The notes beneath the pieces are model-generated. The model saw only the letters and a program-made list of their open reading frames with translations. It did no database searches and was not told the origin of the DNA. A program made the translations under genes and the position numbers. This document shows, piece after piece, positions 16,254 to 25,622 of a stretch of DNA of 64,000 bases. Every line of letters begins with the position of its first letter. The first letter of the stretch is position 1. Source of the DNA: CAIXZV01 sp963697365 (GTDB taxonomy: Bacteria; Chloroflexota; Limnocylindria; Limnocylindrales; CSP1-4); contig CAVONT010000016.1 of the NCBI GenBank assembly GCA_963697365.1, forward strand, positions 1-64,000, written 5' to 3'.

Positions 16254-19200
16254 GTGCCCGCGACCTCAACCCGATCTTCGCGCCGCTGGCGCTTCATAGC
16301 ACTTGTCCAGGCTGCGCTTATCCTCGCCTCGTTGGCATCGCCGCTCGCCACATTCGCCGCGGCCACGATCACAGGTGTGACCGTGAACGGTGGCGCCGCG
16401 ACGACGGCCGCACCTTCGGCCTCGATCGCTGGATCGATCACGGTGAACCTCACGGGGAGCAGCAACTGGCGGTCAACTGGATGGCGGATCGCTGCCACAC
16501 CGGGGGCATACACGTGTGCCAGCACTACAGCGCGCACCACACCTGGAACGTATACGGAGTCGTTCACCCTGACCGCCCCGGCGTCGGGCGGCACGTACAA
16601 CGCGTACTTCGCCATCTTCAGCAATGCCGGGTGCGGTGGCGCTGCGGACGCAACCACCTCGCTCACCAATGCCGTGGTCGTGACTGCCAAGCAGGACCAG
16701 GCGATCACCTTCGACCCCTTGGCTGACAAGCGGCCCGACCAGATGCCGGTGACCGTCTCGGCCACGGCGTCCTCCAACCTTCCCGTGACCTTCAGTTCGG
16801 GCACACCCTCTGTGTGCACCGTGTCCGGGACCACGGTGAACTTCGTCGCGAACGGTACCTGCACGGTCCGCGCTGATCAGGCCGGCGACGCGACGTACAA
16901 CGCCGCGCCCCAGATGAGCCGGAGCTTCACGATCGCGAAGGGCAACCAGGCGATTTCCTTCGGAGGACTGGCGGGCAAGTGGGTCGCAGACCCTGACTTC
17001 ACCGTCACGGCCACGGCATCCTCCGGCCTCGCGGTGACCTTCAGCACAGGCACGTCCTCGGTCTGCACCGTGACCAGTGCCGGCATCGTCCACCTGGTCG
17101 CGACGGGCACCTGCACCATCGATGCGAACCAGGCTGGCAACGCCAACTGGAACGCGGCATCGCAGGTCGCACAGAGCTTCAGCGTCACCAAGGCGAACAC
17201 CACGACCACCGTCGCCTGCCCGGCGGACCCGTTCACCTACACCGGCGCACCCCAGACCCCGTGCACCGCGTCGGCCACGGGCCCCGGCGGCCTCAATCAG
17301 GTGCTCGGCGTCTCGTACCTGAACAACACCAACGCTGGCACGGCCACCGCCAGCGCGGGTTTCGCCGGTGACGCCAACTACAACAGCAGCAGCGACTCCG
17401 AGACCTTCACCATCGACAAGGCCGCGTCCACCACGACCGTCACCTGCCCGGCCAGCGTCACCTACACCGGCGCGCCCCAGACCCCGTGCTCGGCCGTGGC
17501 CACCGGCCCCGGCGGCCTCAACCAGGTGCTCGCCGTCGGCTACACGGACAACGTGAACGCGGGCACGGCAACGGCGGTCGCCGCCTTCGCCGGTGATGCC
17601 AATCACGACGCGAGCAACGACTCGAAGACCTTCACCATCGACGGCGCCGACCAGGCGACCCTCTCGATCACCGGCCCCGCGTCCAGGACGTTCGGCGACG
17701 CCCCGTTCGCCCCGACCACCAGCGGCGGTGACGGCAGCGGCGCCACCACCTTCACCTCGTCCACCCCGTCGGTGTGCACCGCGTTCGGCAGCGCGACCGT
17801 GACGATCGTCGCGGCCGGCACCTGCACCGTGACCGCCACCAGGGCCGCCAGCGGCAACTACAACGAGGCCACCAGCGCGCCGTTCGACATCACGATCGAC
17901 AAGGCCGACCCGGACTGCACGATCAGCGGCTGGACCGGCACCTACGACGGCAGCGCGCACGGCGCTTCCGGCTCATGCGTCGGCGTCGACGGCACGACCG
18001 TCCTCGCCGGCCTCGACCTGGGCGCCTCGTTCACGAACGTCCCGGGCGGCACGGCCAACTGGGCGTTCACCGACACCACCGGCAACTACAACAACGCCAA
18101 TGGCGCGGTCGGGATCGTCATCGGCAAGGCCGCGTCCACCACGACCGTCACCTGTACGGCTGGTGCGCCGTTCACCTACACGGGCTCGGCCCAGACGCCG
18201 TGCACCGCCCAGGCGACCGGCGTCGGCATGGCCCCGGTCGACGTGACCGCCTCGCTCGTCTACGCCGACAACACCAACGCCGGCACGGCCACCGCCGACG
18301 CCACCTGGGCCGGTGACGTCAACCACACCGGCAGCACCGGCAGCGGCAACTTTGCCATCGGCAAGGCCGACACCACGACGACCGTCGACTGCACGGTCGG
18401 CGCGCCGTTCACCTACGACGGCACCGCCCAGACGCCGTGCACCGCGTCGGTCACCGGCCCGGGCGGTCTCAACCAGGTGCTCGCCGTCGGCTATACGGAC
18501 AACGTGAACGCGGGCACGGCAATGGCCGTCGCCGCCTTCGCCGGTGATGCCAACCACAACCCCAGCAACGACTCCGAGACCTTCACCATCGACAAGGCCG
18601 CGTCCACCACGACCGTCACCTGCCCGGCCAGCGTCACCTACACCGGCGCGCCCCAGACCCCGTGCTCGGCCGTGGCCACCGGCCCCGGCGGCCTCAACCA
18701 GGTGCTCGCCGTCGGCTACACGGACAACGTGAACGCGGGCACGGCAACGGCGGTCGCCGCCTTCGCCGGTGATGCCAATCACGACGCGAGCAACGACTCG
18801 AAGACCTTCACCATCGACGGCGCCGACCAGGCGACCCTCTCGATCACCGGCCCCGCGTCCAGGACGTTCGGCGACGCCCCGTTCGCCCCGACCACCAGCG
18901 GCGGTGACGGCAGCGGCGCCACCACCTTCACCTCGTCCACCCCGTCGGTGTGCACCGCGTTCGGCAGCGCGACCGTGACGATCGTCGCGGCCGGCACCTG
19001 CACCGTGACCGCCACCAGGGCCGCCAGCGGCAACTACAACGAGGCCACCAGCGCGCCGTTCGACATCACGATCGACAAGGCCGACACCACGACGACCGTC
19101 ACCTGCCCGGCGGGCCCGTTCACGTACACGGGCATGGCCCAGACGCCGTGCACCGCGTCGGCCACCGGCCCCGGCGGCCTCAACCAGGCGCTCACCGTCG

Positions 19201-20420
19201 GCTACACGAGCAACACCAACGCCGGAACGGCCACCGCGAGCGCGACCTTCGCGGAGACTGCCAACTACAAGTCAAGCAGCGACTCGACGACCTTCGACAT
19301 CGGCAAGGCCGACCCGGTCTGCGCGATCACCGGCTGGACCGGCACGTACGACGGCACCGCCCACGGCGCGTCCGGGACGTGTAAGGGCGTGATGGGCGAG
19401 ACCCTCGCGGGCCTGAACCTGGGCAGCACGTTCACCAACGTCCCGGGCGGCATCGCCAACTGGACATACACCGGTGGCACCGCCAACTACGGCCCTGCAA
19501 ACGGCTCAGCGGCCACCGGCAACTACAACAACGCCAATGGCGCGGTCGACATCGTCATCACCAAGGCCACCGCGGTGTGCGCGATCACCGGCTGGACCGG
19601 CACGTACACCGCGACCTCGCACGGCGCGTCCGGCTCCTGCAAGGGCGTCATGGGCGAGACCCTGGCCGGCCTCAACCTTGGGACGCTGTTCACGAACGTC
19701 CCGGGCGGCACCGCCAGCTGGGTGTTCACCGATGGCACCGGCAACTACAACGACGCCAACGGCTCGGCCGACATCGTCATCACCAAGGCCACCGCGGTGT
19801 GCACCATCACCGGCTGGACCGGCCCCTACGACGGCACCTCGCACGGCGCGTCCGGCACCTGCGAGGGCGTCGGCGGCGAGGCGGCCGGAACACTCGATCT
19901 CGGCCTCAAATTCGCCGACATTCCGGGCGGCACGGCCACCTGGACGTTCACAGGCAATGGCAACTACAAGGACCAGTCGGGCGACGTGAACATCGTCATC
20001 GAGCAGATCGCGCAGGCGATCACGTTCCCGGCGCTGCCCGACATCACCACGAACACCAGGACCGTGACGCTGGCGGCGACGACCAGCTCGGGGCTTCTTG
20101 TCACCTACAGGGCGCTCACCCCGATGGTGTGCACAGTGTCCGGGAACACCGTGACCATCGTGGGCACCGGCACCTGCACCATCGAGGCCTCCCAGCCAGG
20201 CGATGCCACGCACGCCCCGGCCGATCCGGCCCTGCAGAGCTTCACCGTGGCCAGCGCCACGACCCCGCCCACGAGCACCGGCCCCCTGGCGGGCATGCCC
20301 GGCTCGGGGACGCAGTCGCCGCTCCTGCTGCTGCCCGCGCTGGCCGGCCTGATGGCGCTGGTGACGATGCTCCTCGGCTTCCGGGCGCGGGCGCGCCGCG
20401 AACGGGGCGCTTGGGACTGA
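16254..20420 (+). CDS. large MBG/Ig-like repeat surface protein, 1388 aa
   Basis: An exported, surface-anchored repeat protein. After a signal peptide (hydrophobic FIALVQAALILASLASPLA, about residues 15-33) come many beta-sandwich repeats of three types: Ig-like units ending GTCTVRADQAGDATYNAAP; MBG-like units with FTYTGAPQTPC, GPGGLNQVL and NAGTATA; and units with ISGWTGTYDGSAHGASG. The C-terminus is MPGSG, a membrane helix and an Arg-rich tail, like a sortase-type anchor with a variant motif. Cys pairs in each unit suggest disulphides. A 172-residue block is duplicated exactly. It is probably an adhesin or envelope structural protein. Starts at GTG 16254. No frame breaks. Confidence 0.85.
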   Translation: MPATSTRSSRRWRFIALVQAALILASLASPLATFAAATITGVTVNGGAATTAAPSASIAGSITVNLTGSSNWRSTGWRIAATPGAYTCASTTARTTPGTYTESFTLTAPASGGTYNAYFAIFSNAGCGGAADATTSLTNAVVVTAKQDQAITFDPLADKRPDQMPVTVSATASSNLPVTFSSGTPSVCTVSGTTVNFVANGTCTVRADQAGDATYNAAPQMSRSFTIAKGNQAISFGGLAGKWVADPDFTVTATASSGLAVTFSTGTSSVCTVTSAGIVHLVATGTCTIDANQAGNANWNAASQVAQSFSVTKANTTTTVACPADPFTYTGAPQTPCTASATGPGGLNQVLGVSYLNNTNAGTATASAGFAGDANYNSSSDSETFTIDKAASTTTVTCPASVTYTGAPQTPCSAVATGPGGLNQVLAVGYTDNVNAGTATAVAAFAGDANHDASNDSKTFTIDGADQATLSITGPASRTFGDAPFAPTTSGGDGSGATTFTSSTPSVCTAFGSATVTIVAAGTCTVTATRAASGNYNEATSAPFDITIDKADPDCTISGWTGTYDGSAHGASGSCVGVDGTTVLAGLDLGASFTNVPGGTANWAFTDTTGNYNNANGAVGIVIGKAASTTTVTCTAGAPFTYTGSAQTPCTAQATGVGMAPVDVTASLVYADNTNAGTATADATWAGDVNHTGSTGSGNFAIGKADTTTTVDCTVGAPFTYDGTAQTPCTASVTGPGGLNQVLAVGYTDNVNAGTAMAVAAFAGDANHNPSNDSETFTIDKAASTTTVTCPASVTYTGAPQTPCSAVATGPGGLNQVLAVGYTDNVNAGTATAVAAFAGDANHDASNDSKTFTIDGADQATLSITGPASRTFGDAPFAPTTSGGDGSGATTFTSSTPSVCTAFGSATVTIVAAGTCTVTATRAASGNYNEATSAPFDITIDKADTTTTVTCPAGPFTYTGMAQTPCTASATGPGGLNQALTVGYTSNTNAGTATASATFAETANYKSSSDSTTFDIGKADPVCAITGWTGTYDGTAHGASGTCKGVMGETLAGLNLGSTFTNVPGGIANWTYTGGTANYGPANGSAATGNYNNANGAVDIVITKATAVCAITGWTGTYTATSHGASGSCKGVMGETLAGLNLGTLFTNVPGGTASWVFTDGTGNYNDANGSADIVITKATAVCTITGWTGPYDGTSHGASGTCEGVGGEAAGTLDLGLKFADIPGGTATWTFTGNGNYKDQSGDVNIVIEQIAQAITFPALPDITTNTRTVTLAATTSSGLLVTYRALTPMVCTVSGNTVTIVGTGTCTIEASQPGDATHAPADPALQSFTVASATTPPTSTGPLAGMPGSGTQSPLLLLPALAGLMALVTMLLGFRARARRERGAWD
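17394..17909 (+). repeat. 516-bp internal duplication, copy 1
   Basis: This segment of the repeat surface gene recurs 1176 bases downstream (18570-19085), apparently without differences, and is a multiple of 3 bases, so the frame is kept. It encodes one MBG-like and one Ig-like unit. Confidence 0.85.
18570..19085 (+). repeat. 516-bp internal duplication, copy 2
   Basis: Second copy of the segment at 17394-17909. Identity ends at 19085, where the downstream unit diverges. The lack of silent changes suggests recent duplication or gene conversion. Confidence 0.85.
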
Positions 20421-20444
20421 TCCGGAACCTACTCCACCAGTAGC

Positions 20445-20473
20445 ATGAGGCCCTGCCACCGGCGGGGCCTCAT
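20445..20473 (+). terminator. terminator hairpin after repeat surface gene
   Basis: A 13-bp stem (arms 20445-20457 and 20461-20473, one G-T pair, loop ACC) begins 25 bases after the stop of the surface protein gene. There is no U-tract, as usual in GC-rich genomes. Confidence 0.65.
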
Positions 20474-20547
20474 CGCACTTGGGTCGGGGCCCCGGAAGGG
20501 CGACGGAGGGCCGGCTTGACAGACGCTGCTGCGCGACGGGTGGCTCG

Positions 20548-21543
20548 ATGAGCGAGCGCGTCCGATCCCTGGCTGCCGGCCGCGCGGGCCGGCTCCGGCT
20601 GCTCGTGCTGGCTGCGGTGGTCGCCCTCGTGGTGGTCATGCTGGTGGTGATCAGTGGCGTCGTGGAGGATCGGCAGGCGCCGGGAACTGGCGACACCACT
20701 GGGACGGCGGCCCCCGACACGGGTCCGTCATTCCCCCCGTCTCCGGCGGAGATTCTGATCGCCGTGGGCGACATCGCCGAGTGCGGGTCCAATGGCGACG
20801 AGCGGACGGGGGCGCTCGCAGCCTCACTGCAGGGCACGATTGCCACCCTGGGCGACACGGCGTACGACCGCGGGACCCGCAGCGAACTTGCCGAGTGCTT
20901 CGGCGCCTCCTGGGGCCCGGTGAAGGACCGGATCGCCTGGGCCGTGAGCGGCAACCACGACTACATGACCGAGGACGGCGCGCCGCTGCGCGAGTACATG
21001 GGTGCGGCTGCCGTCCGCGAGGGCCGAACGTACTTCGCCGACGAGCTCGGCTCGTGGCAGGTCCTGGTGCTGGACACGAACTGCGACAAGGTCGCGGGCG
21101 GCTGCGGGCCGGACTCCCCGCAGGTCGCCTGGCTGCGCGACACGCTTGCCGCGACCGATGCTTGGTGCACCGTTGCCCTGTACCACCACCCGCGCTGGTC
21201 GAGCGGGTTTCACGGTGAGACGCGGTCCGCCGACGCCATCTGGCGCACGCTGGCCGAGGGCGGCGTCGACCTCGTGCTCAACGGCCACGAGCACGACTAC
21301 GAGCGGTTCGCACCGCTGGATGCGTACGGTGCGGAGGACCCGTCAGGCATCGTGGAGATCGTGGCGGGGACCGGCGGCGGCGATCTCCGCGGGTTCCGAA
21401 CGCCGCCTGCCACGGGATCCGTCGTCCGCAGGAGCACGCTGTTCGGTGTGGTGGAGGCGACGCTGGCCGACGGCTCCTGGGCGATTCGCTTCCTCGACGT
21501 CGAAGGCCAGGACGTCGACCGGGCGTCCGGGACCTGCCGCTGA
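20548..21543 (+). CDS. membrane-anchored calcineurin-like metallophosphatase
   Basis: A 331-residue protein with an N-terminal membrane anchor (LLVLAAVVALVVVMLVV, about residues 17-35) and an extracytoplasmic metallophosphatase domain. The metal motifs run in order: AVGDIAECG, LGDTAYDRG, SGNHDYM, YHHPRW and LNGHEHDYER, matching the purple acid/tartrate-resistant phosphatase branch. It probably hydrolyses phosphate esters outside the cell. The ATG at 20548 gives a sensible anchor with a basic N-terminus. Confidence 0.9.
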   Translation: MSERVRSLAAGRAGRLRLLVLAAVVALVVVMLVVISGVVEDRQAPGTGDTTGTAAPDTGPSFPPSPAEILIAVGDIAECGSNGDERTGALAASLQGTIATLGDTAYDRGTRSELAECFGASWGPVKDRIAWAVSGNHDYMTEDGAPLREYMGAAAVREGRTYFADELGSWQVLVLDTNCDKVAGGCGPDSPQVAWLRDTLAATDAWCTVALYHHPRWSSGFHGETRSADAIWRTLAEGGVDLVLNGHEHDYERFAPLDAYGAEDPSGIVEIVAGTGGGDLRGFRTPPATGSVVRRSTLFGVVEATLADGSWAIRFLDVEGQDVDRASGTCR

Positions 21544-21586
21544 CGCACGGACGCGCGGTGCGCGGCAGGCAGGGCATCATGGCGCC

Positions 21587-22450
21587 ATGACATCGCCCGC
21601 CGAACCTGGTCCCACTGTCGATTTCGGCCCTGCATGGTCCGCGTCCCTCGCCCGTGTCCCAGAGGCCACGCTGCACGAGTGGACCGGGTTCGCCCTCGAG
21701 CTGTGCGATGCCGCCGACGAGATCGCCCTGCGCCACTTCCGGCGCGACCTCGACATCGAGCGCAAGCCGGATCGCACCTTCGTGACCATCGCCGACCAGG
21801 GGATCGAACGGGTCATCCGCGAGCGCATCCGCGCGCGCTATCCGGCGCACGGCTTGGTGGGGGAGGAGTACGGGACCGAGGACGGCGCCGCGACGACCCG
21901 CTGGTTCATCGACCCGATCGACGGCACCCACAACTACATCCGGGGCGTGCCCCTGTTCGGGACGCTGCTCGGGATCGAGCACGACGGCGAGCTCCAGGTG
22001 GGCGTGATCTCGGCGCCCGCGATGCGCGAACGCTGGTTCGCGTACCGCGGCGGGGGAGCGTTCAACCGCGGCCTCGACGGCGAGCGGCAGGTCCGCGTGT
22101 CCCGAATTGCCGCGCTCGAGGATGCCCAATTGCTCTATGGGTCGGCGCGCGACACCGCCGAGAGCGGCTACATGCCCGGGTTCGACGCCCTCCTGCGCGC
22201 CGCCTGGCGGGAGCGCGGCTTCGGCGACTTCTGGGGCTACGCCCTGGTAGCCGAAGGCGCAGCCGAGGCGATGTTCGAGACCGGGATGAAGCCGTGGGAC
22301 CTTGCCGGGCCGGTGGTCGTGATCGAAGAGGCCGGCGGCAAGGTGACCGACATCAACGGGGAGCGCCGGATCGACGCACCGTCGTTCGTCGGGTCAAACG
22401 GGCTGATGCACGCGGAGATCCTGGAGCGCCTGCGGCACGCCCCGGGCTGA
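21587..22450 (+). CDS. inositol-monophosphatase family (HisN-like) phosphatase
   Basis: A 287-residue lithium-sensitive phosphatase of the inositol monophosphatase family. The motifs TIADQGIE (metal ligands), LVGEEYG, FIDPIDGTHNYIRGVP and the late KPWDLAGPVVVIEEAGG are all present. Members are histidinol-phosphatase, inositol-phosphatase or 3'-phosphoadenosine phosphatase; the IDPIDGTHNYIRG form resembles HisN of actinobacteria, so histidine synthesis is a fair guess. No his genes are near. The ATG at 21587 follows the metallophosphatase by 43 bases. Confidence 0.88.
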   Translation: MTSPAEPGPTVDFGPAWSASLARVPEATLHEWTGFALELCDAADEIALRHFRRDLDIERKPDRTFVTIADQGIERVIRERIRARYPAHGLVGEEYGTEDGAATTRWFIDPIDGTHNYIRGVPLFGTLLGIEHDGELQVGVISAPAMRERWFAYRGGGAFNRGLDGERQVRVSRIAALEDAQLLYGSARDTAESGYMPGFDALLRAAWRERGFGDFWGYALVAEGAAEAMFETGMKPWDLAGPVVVIEEAGGKVTDINGERRIDAPSFVGSNGLMHAEILERLRHAPG

Positions 22451-22474
22451 CACCCCGCCGACCCGCCCCGGCCC

Positions 22475-22500
22475 GACGCCCCGCTGGCCCGCGGGGCGTC
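22475..22500 (+). terminator. terminator hairpin after phosphatase gene
   Basis: A perfect 10-bp stem (GACGCCCCGC at 22475-22484 with GCGGGGCGTC at 22491-22500, loop TGGCCC), 24 bases after the stop and just before the end of the convergent Ala-rich gene, so it may serve both. Confidence 0.7.
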
Positions 22501-22528
22501 ATGAGTGCTTGGCGATAGCCGGCCGACG

Positions 22529-23416
22529 TTACTCGGCCCGCTCCGCGATCTCCTCGGCCATCTCGAGCTCGGCCTCGCCGGCCGCCGCGGTCGCGGCCCC
22601 GGACGCCAGCTCGAAGGCGCCGTCGGCGGCCATCTCACGGGCGGCTTCCACGAAGGCCACGCCGGTCTCCACCTCTTCGATGCCGGCCGCCGCCTGGGCC
22701 ACCCCCTCGGCGGCAAGGGCCTCGCTCCGTGCCGCGAGCGCCTCTCCGACGGCAAGCCGTGCGATGCCGCTCGCCGCCTGGTCCTCTGCAACGTCCCCGA
22801 CCTCGTCGGCCGCTGCCGCGAGCGCCCCGGCGACGAGGCGCGTGCCCTGGGACCCGACCAGGATCTGCACCGACAGGATCTGCAGCGTCACGCTCCGGTC
22901 CTCCAGGAACGCCGCCAGCAGGGGCATCTCGAGCCTGGACAGGAGACCGCTGACGGCCGAGAGCTCTCCCGACACCCGGGCGACGGCCAGGCCGCGCTCA
23001 AGCTGGGCGTGCCCCATGGTCCGCACGACGTCCGTGAGCTCCGCGATGTCCGCCGCGACCGCGAACGTGTCCTCTGCCCGCTCGACCTCGTCAAGGCCGC
23101 CGGCCATCGCCAGGCCGGCGAGCTGCTCGCCGCGCTCCGCAACGACCACCTTGCCGGCTCCGAGCGCGACGTCGCCCGACCCGACCGCGACGGCCGCGAT
23201 CCCGATGTCGGCCACGTCCCGCGCCACGGCGATCTCCGCGGCGCCGTCCACGACATCCACTGCACCCTGCTCCACGGCTGCGACGCCGCTCACGGCGAGC
23301 CGGCTCGCCGTCTCCTTGAGCTCCTTCTTGCCGACCCGGACGCGGGACTTGGCGGGGACCTGGGCGTCGCCGGCCGTGGTCTTGGACCCCGTCTTGGTCG
23401 TCTTCCGCTGCGCCAT
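22529..23416 (-). CDS. Ala-rich helical hypothetical protein, 295 aa
   Basis: A very Ala/Glu/Val-rich protein, predicted almost wholly helical, with a basic Lys/Thr-rich N-terminus (about 35 residues) and an acidic C-terminus (EAELEMAEEIAERAE). Short Ala-Val-Gly patterns recur through the middle, which suggests a repeated helical bundle. I do not recognise a family; phasin-like or nucleoid-associated proteins share such composition, but that is speculation. GGAGG precedes the ATG at 23416. Confidence 0.7.
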   Translation of the reverse strand: MAQRKTTKTGSKTTAGDAQVPAKSRVRVGKKELKETASRLAVSGVAAVEQGAVDVVDGAAEIAVARDVADIGIAAVAVGSGDVALGAGKVVVAERGEQLAGLAMAGGLDEVERAEDTFAVAADIAELTDVVRTMGHAQLERGLAVARVSGELSAVSGLLSRLEMPLLAAFLEDRSVTLQILSVQILVGSQGTRLVAGALAAAADEVGDVAEDQAASGIARLAVGEALAARSEALAAEGVAQAAAGIEEVETGVAFVEAAREMAADGAFELASGAATAAAGEAELEMAEEIAERAE

Positions 23417-23528
23417 CTGATTGTGCCTCCCGGTGGTGGTTGTGGTGATGGGTGTCGCGCTGTAGGGAGGCGAAGCCTACCCTGTCGGCAGCATCGCAAC
23501 CGGCCCGGAGCCCAGCCGCTGCCGCGCC

Positions 23529-24227
23529 TCAGCGGCGGGCGACCGCGATGACGAGGCCCACCGAGGCGACAGCCATGAGCACGAACGCCAGCAGGTTGTT
23601 CTCGAGGCCGATCAGGGCGAGGGCCGCCGCGATGTACCCGCCCACGATCCAGGCGCCCAGCAGCCCCACCGCGGCGAGGCGCGCCCAGCGCCCGGGCCGC
23701 GACGGACCAAGCTCCGGGTCCGTCGGGACGGCCATCTGGCGACCCAGCGCACCCTCCGAGGCCATCCCCGTGGACATGGCCACCAGGTCCCCGGCGGGCA
23801 GTATCAGCGCCTCGTAGATGTCGGGATCCAGCACATCGGCGACGACCGTGGCCGCGGCAGCGTCGGCCAGGGTCTCCACGATCGCGACTCGATCCTCGAC
23901 CCGACCCTGCGAGAGGCCCCAGTTCAGAGCGATCCATGTGGCGTGGAGCGTGCCGGCGGAGTAGCGCCGCAGGACGGCGTCGCGCGCCGCCTCGCGCGCC
24001 TCGGCCACCAGGGCCTCCCGTCCCGTCCGCGCCGCAGCCACGTCGACGGCATCGAGCAGGTCCTCGTGGTCCTCGGCCTCCCATTGGCCCAGACCGATAC
24101 GGCCCAGCTCATCGGGGGTGAGGCGGTCGAACGTGACGAACAGCACCTCGAGCCGCTCACGCGCCGCTGCGTCGCCGGCCGCTGCGTCGGCGCCTGCCCC
24201 GTCGTTGGTCGTCGGGTGCCCCGTCAT
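23529..24227 (-). CDS. hypothetical protein with two C-terminal membrane helices
   Basis: A 232-residue protein: an acidic soluble N-terminal part of about 150 residues with helical repeats (RLTPDELGRIGLGQWEAEDH, LRRYSAGTLHATWIALNWG), then two membrane helices (LAAVGLLGAWIVGGYIAAAL and LLAFVLMAVASVGLVIAVA). Family unknown. It starts 11 bases after the aminotransferase stop, so it may be the last gene of the polyamine operon, though no strong ribosome site is seen. Confidence 0.7.
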   Translation of the reverse strand: MTGHPTTNDGAGADAAAGDAAARERLEVLFVTFDRLTPDELGRIGLGQWEAEDHEDLLDAVDVAAARTGREALVAEAREAARDAVLRRYSAGTLHATWIALNWGLSQGRVEDRVAIVETLADAAAATVVADVLDPDIYEALILPAGDLVAMSTGMASEGALGRQMAVPTDPELGPSRPGRWARLAAVGLLGAWIVGGYIAAALALIGLENNLLAFVLMAVASVGLVIAVARR

Positions 24228-24237
24228 GGAGCGAAGC

Positions 24238-25563
24238 CTACGCTCCGGCGGCCTCGAGCGCCTCGCCGATGATCCCGAGCGCAAGGTCGACCTCCTCGGC
24301 GGTCGTCACGAGCGGCGGGATGATCCGCAGCACGTTGACCGACGTCCCCGCCGTGAGCATCAGGAGCTTCCGGTCGAAGCACTCCTTCTGGATGCGCTTC
24401 GTGAGGTCGGAGTCGGGCACGCGGCCGTCGCCCACACCGGGCTTGACCAGCTCCATCGCGACCATCAGGCCGAGGCCCCGGACGTCGCCGATGGACGCAT
24501 GCCTGGCCTGGAGCGCGCGCAGGCCGGCCAGGAACTGCTCGCCCCGGGCCCGCGGCGTTCGCGACGAGGCCCTCGTCCTCGATCACGTCGAGCGTGGCGT
24601 TGGCCGCCGCACACGAGACGACGTTGCCGCCGTACGTGCCGCCGTGGGTGCCGGGCGGCGAAGCGCTCCATCAGGTCCTTGCGGGCGATGATGCCCGACA
24701 GCGGCAGGCCGGACGCGATGCCCTTGGCCATGACAAGGATGTCCGGTTCGACATCCCAGTGGCGGACGGCGAACAGCTCGCCGGTCCGGCCGAAGCCCGT
24801 CTGGACCTCGTCGGCGATCAGCAGGATCCCGTGCTTGCGGGTCAGCTCGCGGAGGCGCGGCAGGAAGTCGGTCGGCGGGACGAGGTAGCCGCCCTCGCCG
24901 ATGACGGGCTCGACGATGATCGCCGCCACCTTCTGCGGGTCGATCATCTGGTGGAAGAGCAGGTCGAGCTGCTCCTCCCAGTCGCAGGTGCAGGCGTCGA
25001 TGGCGTGCGCGCCGCCGGGAGCGCGATAGCAGTACGGGTAGGCCGTGTGGTAGATGGAGCCCGGCAGCGGCTCGAACGCCGCCCGGTAGACGTCCTTGGC
25101 AGCGGTCAGCGCCATCGCATTGCCGATCCGCCCGTGGAAGGCGTACCGGAAGCCGATGATCACGGGGCGACCGGTCGCCACGCGCGCCAGCTTGACCGCG
25201 GCCTCGACCGCCTCGGCACCCGAGTTGGACAGGAAGGCGCTCCATGGGCCGCCCGGGAGCACCGTCTGCAGGCGCTCGTAGAGGCGCAGGCCCGGCTCGT
25301 GGAAGACGATGTTCTGCTGGCCGTGGAGCAGCTTCGCCGCCTGGGCCTGGACGGCCGCGACGACGCGCGGGTGCGCGTGGCCGGTGTTCGTGACGCCGAT
25401 GCCCGAGGTGTAGTCCAGGTACCGCTCGCCATCGACCGTGACCAGCCAGGAGCCCTCGCCATGGTCCACGGTGAGGTTCGTGATCCGGCCCCAGACCGGC
25501 GGCACGACGGAGCGGTCGGGAAGGGCGGTGACAGTGGGCTCGGCTGACGGGCGTGGCGGTCAT
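24238..25563 (-). CDS. class III PLP aminotransferase (frame breaks)
   Basis: An aminotransferase of the class III (GABA/ornithine/putrescine) group, about 440 residues once breaks near 24555, 24655 and 25545 are repaired. Seen: YLDYTSGIGVTNTGHAHP, FLSNSGAEAVEAAVKLAR, LIADEVQTGFGRTG and the PLP lysine in PDILVMAKGIASGLPLSG. It lies downstream of polyamine transporter genes, so it probably moves the amino group of putrescine or GABA to 2-oxoglutarate or pyruvate. It starts at ATG 25563, 60 bases after potC. Confidence 0.88.
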
Positions 25564-25622
25564 GGTGGGGCTCCTCGATATCGGCCGGCGGGTGACGGAC
25601 CCGCCGCCGTGGCGGTCGCCGA

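Noticed and set aside
16473..17960. Long minus-strand frames (495 and 269 aa) inside the repeat surface gene
   Set aside because: They are Gly/Arg-rich mirror frames of the GC-rich repeats; the plus frame has a signal peptide, domain repeats and an anchor.
17394..19085. CRISPR-like or transposon repeat
   Set aside because: The repeat is long, in frame and protein-coding; there are no short regular spacers and no transposase.
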